Assembly: GCA_902464965.1 (NCBI GenBank)
Contig: CABQLI010000048.1
Span: 1 to 16,923, forward strand
DNA length: 16,923 nucleotides
Direction of reading: 5' to 3'
Source: an uncultured Collinsella sp.
GTDB taxonomy: Bacteria; Actinomycetota; Coriobacteriia; Coriobacteriales; Coriobacteriaceae
Part shown: in pieces, positions 7,431 to 14,635 of the stretch
How the letters are laid out: the number at the start of each line of letters is the position of its first letter
How positions within the stretch are numbered: position 1 is the first letter of the stretch
Position numbers and translations under genes: made by a program
The notes under the pieces: model-generated
Told to the model about the DNA's origin: nothing
What the model saw: the letters and a program-made list of their open reading frames with translations, nothing else
The model's database searches: none

Positions 7431-8103
7431 GGACGCCGATGCGCCCGATGCACGCACCCGTATCATCGAGGCGTTTTGGGAGCTCATCGAGAACAACAGC
7501 ATCTTCGAGCTGTCGGTTGGCGAGGTGACCCGCGCCGCCCAGTGCAATCGCGGAACGTTTTACTACTATTTTCACGATTTCGATGAACTCGTCGCCATCG
7601 CCATAGCCCAGCTGCTGCAGGATAACGAGCTCATCACCGATGCCCTCTGGCATTTTTCGAGCGAGGGCGACCTTTCGGCGTTCGACCGGCGCGACGTCCG
7701 CTGCCTGCTGCGGCGCATCGTCATCACCATGAGGGCGGGTGCCGCCGAGCAGGTCGTGCAGGGCATCCATACGATCATCATCGACCGCGTGAGAGAGATC
7801 GTCCACCCCGACGGAGAAGAGCTCAAGGCAGATTCGAGCTTTGCGGTGGGCTTTCTGGTCTCGGGCATCATGGGCTTTGTGATGGCGGTCGGCTTTGCCC
7901 GGGAGGGCGGCGAGGAGATAGACCTCGAGCAGCCGGGGGACAGCGCGTGCGCGTACCTGAGGGCGGTCGCCATGCAGACGGTGGAAACGGTCGCGCAAGT
8001 CGAGGGCGTCGATACATCCGAGCTGCTCGAACGCGTCTCCAAGGAGGCCGATGCCTATCGCGCATCGCGTGCGACGAGTCCCGACGTGGTGAAAGACGCC
8101 TAG
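7414..8103 (+). CDS. TetR-family transcriptional regulator
   Basis: A 229-residue protein with a typical TetR N-terminal DNA-binding domain. Residues 12-35 form the first helices, and the helix-turn-helix is at about 36-56 (VGEVTRAAQCNRGTFYYYFHDFDEL, ending in the usual FYYYF...ELV signature). The remainder is the divergent ligand-binding and dimerisation part, in which I recognise no specific subfamily. The start overlaps the activase stop by 17 bases, so the two genes are translationally coupled and co-transcribed. A GTG at 7405 (adding MRR, with AGGGG at 7396-7400) is an alternative start. The perfect dyad at 2921-2941 before the activase is the obvious target, suggesting autoregulation of the operon by a small molecule linked to the activase pathway. 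Target and ligand are inferred. Confidence 0.88.
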   Translation: MARPRKDADAPDARTRIIEAFWELIENNSIFELSVGEVTRAAQCNRGTFYYYFHDFDELVAIAIAQLLQDNELITDALWHFSSEGDLSAFDRRDVRCLLRRIVITMRAGAAEQVVQGIHTIIIDRVREIVHPDGEELKADSSFAVGFLVSGIMGFVMAVGFAREGGEEIDLEQPGDSACAYLRAVAMQTVETVAQVEGVDTSELLERVSKEADAYRASRATSPDVVKDA

Positions 8104-8149
8104 GGTTTCTCTTGCGGGGCGCCTGTCGCGCATCGCGCGGTGAGTCCCG
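8053..8149 (+). repeat. Diverged short direct repeat at the tetR 3' end
   Basis: GCCTATCGCGCATCGCG (8053-8069, inside tetR) reappears as GCCTGTCGCGCATCGCG (8121-8137) just past the stop. Both copies are followed within a few bases by GAGTCCCG (8076-8083 and 8142-8149). The pattern suggests an old tandem duplication of about 66-68 bp covering the end of the gene. Confidence 0.45.
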
Positions 8150-8156
8150 CGATGCG
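8129..8156. repeat. Inverted repeat downstream of tetR
   Basis: CGCATCGCG (8129-8137) pairs perfectly with CGCGATGCG (8148-8156) across ten bases. No T-run follows on the + strand. It may be a weak or Rho-aided 3' end for the activase-tetR transcript. Its left arm is part of the duplicated segment. Confidence 0.4.
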
Positions 8157-8184
8157 GTCATAACCTGCATTCATGTGAGCCGGG

Positions 8185-8213
8185 TTTATAGATATTCCTC
8201 CAGCTGTTAACAT
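8185..8213 (+). promoter_or_regulatory. Weak candidate promoter for clpC
   Basis: TTTATA (8185-8190) and TAACAT (8208-8213) are 17 bases apart, each matching four of six consensus positions. I see no CtsR direct repeats, no CIRCE and no HspR-type inverted repeat here, so heat-shock control cannot be claimed from this sequence. Confidence 0.3.
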
Positions 8214-8235
8214 AGACAACCTGTGGGTAAAGAGA

Positions 8236-8265
8236 CAAAAGCGCCGCCGACGGGCGGGCGTTTTG
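8236..8265. terminator. Hairpin flanked by A4 and T4 upstream of clpC
   Basis: CAAAA (8236-8240) and TTTTG (8261-8265) enclose CGCC-GCC pairing with GGC-GGCG around a GACG loop, with single bulged G residues on each side. The A/T flanks make it terminator-like on both strands. It may end transcription from the activase-tetR operon. If clpC transcription starts near 8220, it would instead lie in the clpC leader as an attenuator. Confidence 0.45.
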
Positions 8266-8295
8266 ATTTCGATGAACTCATGTAAGGAAACGAGC

Positions 8296-10938
8296 ATGTT
8301 AGATAGATTTACCGATCGAGCGCGCAAGGTCATGTCGATGGCCAAACAGGAGGCGCTCGATCTGCACTCAAATAAGGTGGGCACCGAGCACCTGCTGCTC
8401 GCACTCGCCAAGGAGGACGAGGGCATCGCTGCCGAGGCGCTGCGCTCGCTTGATATCTCCTACGACGACATCATGGACACCCTCAAGGAGGTCCAGACCA
8501 CGGTTCCCGAGCCCAGCGAGGAGACCGAGGCTGCCAAGCTTGCCTTTACGCCGCTCGTCATCAGCGTGATGGAGCGCTCCTTCCGCGTGGCACGTGAGAA
8601 CAACCAGACCTACGTGTCGACCGAGCACTTGCTGATTGGCATCGTCGAAGAGGGTAACGGCATGGCCATGGACATCCTCATGCGCCTGGGTGTGTCGTCC
8701 GCCTCCATCAAAAAGGCTATCGAGAAACTTACCGCCAAGGACCAGGACAAGAAGCGTCCGCTCGCCGGCGCCGGTGCCGGGCGTCCCGGTGCGGGCCTGC
8801 CGTTCTTTAGCGGCTCGGACGCGTCGCAGCAAAAGGGGAGCGGCACCGATACGCTCAAGCAGTTCGCCACCAACCTCACGCAAAAGGCGCGCGATGGCGA
8901 GCTCGACCCTGTAATTGGTCGCGAAAAGGAAGTCCAGCGTATGATGGAAATTCTTTCGCGCCGCACCAAGAACAACCCGCTCATTCTGGGCGACCCCGGC
9001 GTGGGCAAGACGGCCATCGTCGAGGGCCTGGCTCAGCAGATTGCAGCCGGCAACGTGCCCGAGAACCTCATGAACCAGAATATCTGGACGCTCGACCTGC
9101 CGGGCCTCGTTGCGGGCGCCAAGTATCGCGGCGAGTTTGAGGAGCGCCTCAAGAACGTGATCCAGGAGGCGACCGAAGCCGACGACGTTATCTTGTTTAT
9201 CGACGAGATGCACACCATCATCGGTGCCGGCTCTGCCGAGGGCTCCATCGACGCGAGCTCCATGCTCAAGCCCGTTCTCGCACGCGGTGCTTTCCAGATC
9301 ATCGGTGCCACCACGGCCGAGGAGTTCCGCAAGTACCTCACCAAGGACCCGGCCTTCGAGCGTCGCTTCCAGACCATCGATGTCGAGGAGCCGAGCGTCG
9401 AGGACACGGTCAAGATCCTGACCGCGCTCAAGCCGCGCTACGAGGAGCACCACCATGTGCGCTATACGCAGGGTGCTATCGAGGCCGCCGCGAACCTCTC
9501 CAACCGCTACATCCAGGATCGCTTCCTGCCCGATAAGGCCATCGACCTCATCGACGAGGCCGGCGCCCGCGCCCGCATCGCCGCCAACCGCGCGCCCGAG
9601 CCGGTGCGCGAGGCCGAACATCGCGTGGAGGAGCTTAAGGCCGCCGCGCAGGAGGCCACCGAGAGCGACGACATGAACAAGGCCGCCGAGATCACCGAGC
9701 AGCAAAAGGCTGCCGAGATTGAGCTCGCCGAGGCCAAGGCTGCCTGGACGGCCGAGCTCGACGCCAGCCCGCTCACCATCGATGTCTCCCAGATTGCCGA
9801 CATCGTGTCCGTGACCTCGGGCGTGCCGGTGTCCTCGCTCACCGAGAGCGAGAGCCGCCGCCTGCTGCAGGCCGAAAGCGTGCTCAAGACGCGCATTATC
9901 GGCCAGGACGAGGCCGTCGAGGCCGTTGCCAAGGCCGTGCGCCGCAGCCGCTCGCCGCTCAAGGACCCGCGTCGCCCCGGCGGCAGCTTTATCTTCCTGG
10001 GCCCCACCGGCACGGGCAAGACCGAGCTCGCCAAGACGCTCGCCGAGTATCTCTTTGGCAGCAAGGACGCGCTCATCAGCTTCGATATGTCGGAGTTTGG
10101 TAGTGAGTTCGAGGTCTCCAAGCTCATTGGTAGCCCTCCGGGCTATGTGGGCCACGACGAGGGCGGCCAGCTCACCAAGGCCGTTCGCCGTCATCCGTAC
10201 TCGGTCGTGCTGTTCGACGAGATCGAGAAGGCGCACCCCGACATCTTCAATATCCTGCTGCAGGTGCTGGAGGAGGGCCGCCTGACCGATAGCCAGGGCA
10301 AGACGGTCGACTTCCGCAACACCGTCATCATCATGACGTCCAACGTGGGCGCCCGCGAGATCGCGCAGGATGCGAGCGTTGGCTTTGGCACCACCGGCGA
10401 GCAGGGCCTCACCTCGAGTGAGATCCGCGGCCGCGCGATGGGCGAGCTCAAGCGCCTGTTCCGCCCCGAGCTGCTCAACCGTATCGACGACATCGTGGTG
10501 TTCCAGAAGCTCTCGGGCGAGAACCTGACCAAGATTGCGCACCTGCTGGTGGACGATCTGCGCCAGCGCCTGATCGCAAACGGCATGAACATCAAGCTTA
10601 CCGATGCGGCCTACGACAAGATTGTGGCGGAGGGTACCGACCTCACCAACGGCGCGCGTCCGCTGCGTCGTGCTATCCAAAAGCTCATCGAGGATCCGCT
10701 GTCCGAGGAACTGCTGGCTGGCGAGTGGGGCGAGGGCGATACCGTCCTGTGCGACGTGGCCGATGGCAAGTTTGTCTTTAGCCACGGCACGGGCGAGATC
10801 CCGGCACCGCGTCCGGTGGGCACGCTCGGTGGCGATACCGCCCCGGCGGCACCGCACACCGGCAACGCCGCGCCCGTGAGCGGCGGCGTGACCTCGGGCC
10901 CCGGCGGCATGATGCAAGCCGGTTCCGGCGCGCTGTAG
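8296..10938 (+). CDS. clpC: ClpC-type AAA+ chaperone, ATPase subunit of the Clp protease
   Basis: An 880-residue class I Clp ATPase that unfolds proteins and feeds them to ClpP in the cytoplasm. Residues 1-145 hold two Clp N repeats, starting MLDRFTDRARKVM. AAA-1 has Walker A GDPGVGKT (232-239) and Walker B VILFIDE (298-304), with the KYRGEFEERL pore region near 277-286. A short coiled middle segment lies at about 435-490, as in ClpC and unlike the long ClpB insert. AAA-2 has Walker A GPTGTGKT (569-576), pore GYVG (616-619) and Walker B VVLFDEIE (637-644). VGF at 695-697 is the ClpP-docking loop position and supports a protease partner. The last 45 residues form a Gly/Ala/Pro-rich tail not typical of ClpC. 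The ATG at 8296 has AAGGAAA at 8284-8290; an in-frame ATG at 8263 would start within the upstream hairpin. No McsA/McsB or CtsR gene is adjacent. Confidence 0.95.
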   Translation: MLDRFTDRARKVMSMAKQEALDLHSNKVGTEHLLLALAKEDEGIAAEALRSLDISYDDIMDTLKEVQTTVPEPSEETEAAKLAFTPLVISVMERSFRVARENNQTYVSTEHLLIGIVEEGNGMAMDILMRLGVSSASIKKAIEKLTAKDQDKKRPLAGAGAGRPGAGLPFFSGSDASQQKGSGTDTLKQFATNLTQKARDGELDPVIGREKEVQRMMEILSRRTKNNPLILGDPGVGKTAIVEGLAQQIAAGNVPENLMNQNIWTLDLPGLVAGAKYRGEFEERLKNVIQEATEADDVILFIDEMHTIIGAGSAEGSIDASSMLKPVLARGAFQIIGATTAEEFRKYLTKDPAFERRFQTIDVEEPSVEDTVKILTALKPRYEEHHHVRYTQGAIEAAANLSNRYIQDRFLPDKAIDLIDEAGARARIAANRAPEPVREAEHRVEELKAAAQEATESDDMNKAAEITEQQKAAEIELAEAKAAWTAELDASPLTIDVSQIADIVSVTSGVPVSSLTESESRRLLQAESVLKTRIIGQDEAVEAVAKAVRRSRSPLKDPRRPGGSFIFLGPTGTGKTELAKTLAEYLFGSKDALISFDMSEFGSEFEVSKLIGSPPGYVGHDEGGQLTKAVRRHPYSVVLFDEIEKAHPDIFNILLQVLEEGRLTDSQGKTVDFRNTVIIMTSNVGAREIAQDASVGFGTTGEQGLTSSEIRGRAMGELKRLFRPELLNRIDDIVVFQKLSGENLTKIAHLLVDDLRQRLIANGMNIKLTDAAYDKIVAEGTDLTNGARPLRRAIQKLIEDPLSEELLAGEWGEGDTVLCDVADGKFVFSHGTGEIPAPRPVGTLGGDTAPAAPHTGNAAPVSGGVTSGPGGMMQAGSGAL

Positions 10939-10963
10939 GGCGTGGCGACAATTTGATACGCGC

Positions 10964-10996
10964 AATCGAGGCGCTCCGGAAAGGGCGCCTCGATTT
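10964..10996 (+). terminator. Terminator-like hairpin after clpC
   Basis: AATCGAGGCGC (10964-10974) pairs perfectly over 11 bases with GCGCCTCGATT (10985-10995), loop of ten. Only three T follow from the end of the stem, so termination may be incomplete, but the position 25 bases after the clpC stop fits. Confidence 0.65.
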
Positions 10997-11079
10997 GTAG
11001 AGCTGCGGAAGTTGTGGCCGTTACGCTATACGGTCCACCGTTAGCCGATGATGCGAGGGCGCTCGGCGTTTTCGACTGG

Positions 11080-11108
11080 TTTATGCACGCAAAGTCTGGG
11101 AATATACA
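11080..11108 (+). promoter_or_regulatory. Candidate pepD promoter
   Basis: TATACA (11103-11108) matches the -10 consensus at most positions. TTTATG lies 17 bases upstream (11080-11085) as a poor -35. A weak five-pair hairpin with TTTT (11044-11072) precedes it. The leader to the pepD start would be about 40 bases. Confidence 0.35.
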
Positions 11109-11152
11109 AGTCGCATGTCTTACTGTCTAACCAGTTGCGCCAAGGAGGCACC

Positions 11153-12610
11153 ATGGACTACAAGATTACCGGCTACGAGCCCGCCCAGCTGTTCCATTTC
11201 TTTGAGGAGGTCAGCGCGATCCCCCGTGGGTCTGGCAACGAGAAAGGCATCAGCGATTTCCTGGTCGCGTTTGCCAAGGAGCGCGGTCTCGATGTGTATC
11301 AGGACGAGGTCTACAACGTCATCATTCGCAAGCCCGCATCTGCCGGCGCCGAGAATGCCCCGACCGTGATGCTGCAGGGCCACATCGACATGGTGTGCGA
11401 CAAGCTGGGCTCCGTTGAGCACGACTTTACGACCGATGGTATCGACCTGGTCGTCAAGGACGGCGTCCTCACCGCTAACGGCACCACTCTGGGCGCCGAC
11501 AACGGTATTGCCGTCGCTCTGATGCTCACTGTTCTCGATGATGATTCGATCGTTCACCCCGCCCTCGAGTGCGTATTCACCACCGACGAGGAGACTGGCC
11601 TGGTCGGCGCCGAGACGCTCGACAAGTCCCAGATTAGCGCCCGCACCATGATTAACCTTGACTCCGAGGAAGAGGGCGTTGCCACCGTCAGCTGCGCCGG
11701 CGGCGTCGTCGTTACCTACACCTGCCCCATCGTGCGCGAGCACAAGACCGGTAGCACCCTCACGCTCGACATCTCCGGCCTGCTGGGCGGTCACTCCGGC
11801 AGCGATATCAACCTGGAGCGCGGCAACGGCAACCTCATCATGGCCCGCATCATCGACCGCCTGATGGTTGCCGGCGAGCCCGCCATCGTTAGCTTTAACG
11901 GCGGCACCAAGGACAACGCCATCAACCGTGAGTGCAAGGCTGTTCTGGTCTACGCCGACCACGCTGCCGCCGAGGCCGCGGCCCAGATCGCAAAGGGCAT
12001 CATCGCCGACGTCACTGCCGAGCTCGAGGTCTTCGACCCCGGCTTTACTTGCACCGTCGAGATTGCCGACAACGCTGAGGTCGAGGCCATGGACGAGAAG
12101 TCCGCACTTGCCCTTATTCGCGCTCTGCGTCTTGCCCCCAACGGTGTGATCCGCCGCAACGTCGCCACCGACGGCTCCGTCGAGGTTTCCTCCAACATCG
12201 GCGTGGTTGCCACCTCTGACGACCAGGTCAAGATCATGCTGTCCCCGCGCTCCTCGATCACCTCGCTGCAGAACGAGTTCAAGGACCGCCTGCAGACGCT
12301 GGCCGATGTCCTGGGATTCGACGCCAAGTTTGAGTTCGAGTATCCCGGCTGGAGCTATGCCGAGCATTCGCCGGTCCGCGACATCTTTGTCGAGAGCTAT
12401 CGCGAGCTCTTTGGCTCCGAGCTACGAATCGAGTCCATTCACGCCGGCCTTGAGTGCGGCCTGTTTGCCGAGGCCCTGCACGGCCTGGACGCCATCGCCG
12501 TGGGCCCGACGCTCTCCGATGTCCACACCCCGGACGAGAGCATGGAGCTCGCTTCTGCCGAGCGCTTCTACGAGCTGCTCATCGACGTCCTCAAGCGCTT
12601 CGCTGCGTAA
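11153..12610 (+). CDS. pepD: Aminoacyl-histidine dipeptidase (peptidase D, M20C)
   Basis: A 485-residue zinc dipeptidase of clan MH, the same length as E. coli PepD. It cleaves Xaa-His and many other unblocked dipeptides in the cytoplasm and helps recycle peptide-derived amino acids. Metal and catalytic positions are visible: H77 and D79 in LQGHIDMV, D116 in LGADNG, E146 and E147 in TTDEETGL, D170 in INLDSEE, and H458 in SDVHTPDES. The lid/dimerisation domain lies between about 185 and 390. The ATG at 11153 was chosen over the longer reading from 11048 because a perfect AAGGAGG stands at 11142-11148 and the family starts at this point. The gene is monocistronic, with hairpins before and after. 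Assignment is firm. Confidence 0.94.
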   Translation: MDYKITGYEPAQLFHFFEEVSAIPRGSGNEKGISDFLVAFAKERGLDVYQDEVYNVIIRKPASAGAENAPTVMLQGHIDMVCDKLGSVEHDFTTDGIDLVVKDGVLTANGTTLGADNGIAVALMLTVLDDDSIVHPALECVFTTDEETGLVGAETLDKSQISARTMINLDSEEEGVATVSCAGGVVVTYTCPIVREHKTGSTLTLDISGLLGGHSGSDINLERGNGNLIMARIIDRLMVAGEPAIVSFNGGTKDNAINRECKAVLVYADHAAAEAAAQIAKGIIADVTAELEVFDPGFTCTVEIADNAEVEAMDEKSALALIRALRLAPNGVIRRNVATDGSVEVSSNIGVVATSDDQVKIMLSPRSSITSLQNEFKDRLQTLADVLGFDAKFEFEYPGWSYAEHSPVRDIFVESYRELFGSELRIESIHAGLECGLFAEALHGLDAIAVGPTLSDVHTPDESMELASAERFYELLIDVLKRFAA

Positions 12611-12665
12611 AGGTTGCGCTAGCAGCAGTCCGAGCCACGTGCTGGTGGATTGCAAATGACATTAT

Positions 12666-12713
12666 GAGAGGGGGCACCCGAGCTTTTGCGACGGGTGCCC
12701 CCTCTCTTCTTTT
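12666..12713. terminator. Long terminator between pepD and convergent hipA
   Basis: GAGAGGGGGCACCC (12666-12679) pairs perfectly over 14 bases with GGGTGCCCCCTCTC (12693-12706). On the + strand TTCTTTT follows, ending pepD transcription. The two genes converge here. On the minus strand the stem is followed by a less T-rich stretch, so it may also slow transcription from hipA. Confidence 0.85.
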
Positions 12714-12736
12714 GGGAAATGGGAGATTACGGACAC

Positions 12737-14041
12737 CTAGCCCATATCCGCCTTGATGAGGTCGAGGGTGCGCTGGCAGTTTTCGCAGACGGGGCCGAGC
12801 ATATGCTCGCGCAGGTCCGCCATGCCGGGCAGGTCGGCGTATTCGTCCATGACCTCTTCCATGCAAATGGGTACCTCGTAGGCGAGGTCCATCATGGTCG
12901 CAAAGCAAAACTTCTCGGATAGCCCGGCATCGGTGAGCACCGCCTCCAGCGCGGGGTCGCCCATACCGTAGTATCGGCGGATAGCGCCTGGGCCGATGCG
13001 CCCCACACGATTTTCGCCGCCAACGCTCATGGCAAGGCGCGCTCGGCGGCGAATACGTTCGTATGCCAGCCCCGATGCAACGTCATACATACGAGCCATC
13101 ATAGCTGTGCCGCCGTTTCCAAGAAGCAGGGAATAGTTCTTCGCATGCGCGTCCGGTGCGCCGATGATGGCGTTAAAGAAAAGTATCTGCGTAAACAGAT
13201 ACAGGTTAAGTTGATGGTGGCTCGTATTGACGAGGAGTTCCTGAATATCGCGTGCGGTCGGGCCGCCGTCTGCCGTGTACTTTTGAGCGGGCATCACTCC
13301 AAGAGCCTGGCAGAGGTCTTCTTGGTGTAGACGCATGATTGTTCCGTCTTTGACTTTCACGCGGTCATATCGCTCAACAATGAGGGCGGGTTCGTCCTCA
13401 AATAAGCGATACTCAACGTTCGCCGTTGCGATACCCGCGCGCTGGGCGCTTTTCATGCAGACAAACTCATTAAGAGCCTCAAGTTTAAATCCGATGACGC
13501 CATTTTTGAAAATATGCGTCGTGGGCGAGGAGCCCACGCATTCGCACCAGCGACCGTCTATGAGTGCGAGAGCGAACTTGCCCTGATTGCCTCCAAGTGA
13601 CCAACTTTCATCTAGGCCCATCCACGATGCATTGCGGTCATCTCTGATTGACTTGAGTCGCAGTGCAATCTCGTGATCGCCTATAGGGCGGTATTCGCTG
13701 GTGCGATGCAAGACGGCGTTGACGTCTTCTTCGGCGCAAAACTGCACTCCACCCGGACAGTCAAGTCCGATATGGCTGAGTAGCGCAACGGCATTGTTGG
13801 GTCTAACGTCGAATTCGGCAGCAATCGCCTTTCGCTGATCCTCGCTGTCGGGTAGAAGACCAAACAAGTACGGATTCATGACCTGTTGGCCGTATGTGCG
13901 ATTTGATATGGGAATGTTGGTCGATAGGGCTGGCCCGTCATAATCTTGATCGTAGACAAAACTGACTAGACCGCTCTCATCTTGCATGAGCGTTCCTGCG
14001 GGTACGCCGCAAATAATAGTCCGAAGCGTTTTTCTGGCCAT
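12737..14041 (-). CDS. hipA: HipA-family serine/threonine kinase toxin
   Basis: A 434-residue HipA-type toxin kinase. In E. coli, HipA phosphorylates glutamyl-tRNA synthetase and causes growth arrest and persistence; the target here is unknown. The N-terminal subdomain (about 1-110) contains NPYLFGLLPDSEDQRKAIA. The phosphate-loop region SLGGNQGKFALAL (148-160) carries S148 at the autophosphorylated serine position. HQEDLCQALG is at 239-248. The catalytic motif DAHAKN has D297 and N302, and YDVAS supplies D320 for metal binding. All key residues are present and the frame is intact, so the toxin is probably functional. The start codon follows the hipB stop by three bases, with AAGGGAG inside the hipB end (14048-14054) as ribosome site. 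Base composition looks less GC-rich than the flanking genes, which hints at acquisition by transfer. Confidence 0.92.
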   Translation of the reverse strand: MARKTLRTIICGVPAGTLMQDESGLVSFVYDQDYDGPALSTNIPISNRTYGQQVMNPYLFGLLPDSEDQRKAIAAEFDVRPNNAVALLSHIGLDCPGGVQFCAEEDVNAVLHRTSEYRPIGDHEIALRLKSIRDDRNASWMGLDESWSLGGNQGKFALALIDGRWCECVGSSPTTHIFKNGVIGFKLEALNEFVCMKSAQRAGIATANVEYRLFEDEPALIVERYDRVKVKDGTIMRLHQEDLCQALGVMPAQKYTADGGPTARDIQELLVNTSHHQLNLYLFTQILFFNAIIGAPDAHAKNYSLLLGNGGTAMMARMYDVASGLAYERIRRRARLAMSVGGENRVGRIGPGAIRRYYGMGDPALEAVLTDAGLSEKFCFATMMDLAYEVPICMEEVMDEYADLPGMADLREHMLGPVCENCQRTLDLIKADMG

Positions 14042-14044
14042 TGG

Positions 14045-14515
14045 CTATCTCCCTTCGGGCTTGGTTTGGGCAGATGCGCTTGTGGCAATCGAGACTCCGA
14101 GATTGGACATGGCGAAATCGGCGAAGGCCTTGTCGTAGAGCTCGGACGTAAAGGGGGCGTCTGCAAGAACCGGAATGGCGGCGCAGCGACGGTGGCTATG
14201 AGAGGGACGTTGAGCGTGATGGCACCTGGGGGTGCTACAAGGTTGCAAATCGGCATGCGGGGCGTCGACTGGTTGCTCGTTATTCGTTTTGGCGATATCC
14301 CCTTGAGCGGCGAGCGCCAGTCCGAGAGCATTGAAGATTGCCAACAGCTTGTCGAGCCGAATGCCCGTGGCATCTCCCAGCTCGAGCGATGCGAGCAGGC
14401 GCTCCGAAACACCGGCCTTATTAGCGAGGGCGGCACGGGTGAGACCCTGAGCCTCGCGTGCCTGGCGCACGTAGATGCCAGCTTGGCGCGGTGTGGTGAT
14501 GGGAAGGGTATCCAC
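14045..14515 (-). CDS. hipB: HipB-like helix-turn-helix antitoxin
   Basis: A 156-residue XRE-type DNA-binding protein, the expected antitoxin and repressor for the adjacent HipA. Residues 10-70 form the HTH domain (RQAGIYVRQAREAQGLTRAALANKAGVSERLLASLELGD, then LDKLLAIFNALGLAL), closely resembling HipB. Beyond residue 75 is a Pro/His/Ala-rich linker with no recognisable fold. The C-terminal block FTSELYDKAFADFAMSNLGVSIA (near 121-143) looks structured. E. coli HipB is only 88 residues, so this tail is an extension. The start is GTG at 14515, with TAGGAGA at 14521-14527. It precedes hipA by three bases in a classical antitoxin-toxin operon. Three similar operator-like sites lie just upstream, consistent with autorepression. 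Confidence 0.85.
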   Translation of the reverse strand: MDTLPITTPRQAGIYVRQAREAQGLTRAALANKAGVSERLLASLELGDATGIRLDKLLAIFNALGLALAAQGDIAKTNNEQPVDAPHADLQPCSTPRCHHAQRPSHSHRRCAAIPVLADAPFTSELYDKAFADFAMSNLGVSIATSASAQTKPEGR

Positions 14516-14530
14516 GGCGATCTCCTAACG

Positions 14531-14598
14531 TGCAGACTTTTGCATCATAGTATGACATGCAAAAGTCTGCATGAAAAGGCCTCATGCAAAACTCTGCA
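14531..14598. promoter_or_regulatory. Array of three hipBA operator-like sites, 27 bp apart
   Basis: Three TGCA-N6-TGCA sites occur at 14531-14544, 14558-14571 and 14585-14598. Sites 1 (read on minus) and 2 (read on +) are both TGCAAAAGTCTGCA. Site 3 is TGCAAAACTCTGCA, one base different. The start-to-start spacing is exactly 27 bases both times. Sites 1 and 2 together form a 14-bp perfect inverted repeat. A possible -10 (TACTAT on minus, 14547-14552) sits between sites 1 and 2, so bound HipB would block the promoter. Confidence 0.7.
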
Positions 14599-14606
14599 TT
14601 AGGCCT
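14574..14606 (-). terminator. mntP terminator overlapping the third hipBA operator site
   Basis: On the minus strand AGGCCT-A-ATGCA (14606-14595) pairs with TGCAT-G-AGGCCT (14588-14577), one mismatch, loop of six, followed by TTTT. It lies 30-60 bases past the mntP stop and before the hipB promoter. Its inner stem is site 3 of the operator array. Confidence 0.65.
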
Positions 14607-14635
14607 CATCCGGACGTTTAGTTTTGAAGGGTGTT

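Noticed and set aside
4968..7547. 859-codon open frame antisense to the activase gene
   Set aside because: It is a codon-bias shadow in high-GC DNA: the sense strand has clear activase motifs, and the antisense protein is His/Arg/Val-rich with no domain.
8368..10965. 865-codon open frame antisense to clpC
   Set aside because: Same shadow effect; the sense strand encodes a full ClpC with all AAA+ motifs.
11120..12367. 415-codon open frame antisense to pepD
   Set aside because: Shadow frame; Gly/Val/Asp-rich with no family signature, while the sense frame is a complete PepD.
13966..14436. 156-codon minus frame overlapping the hipB/hipA junction
   Set aside because: It overlaps both real genes in another frame and has no ribosome site or domain; it does not indicate a hipB frameshift.
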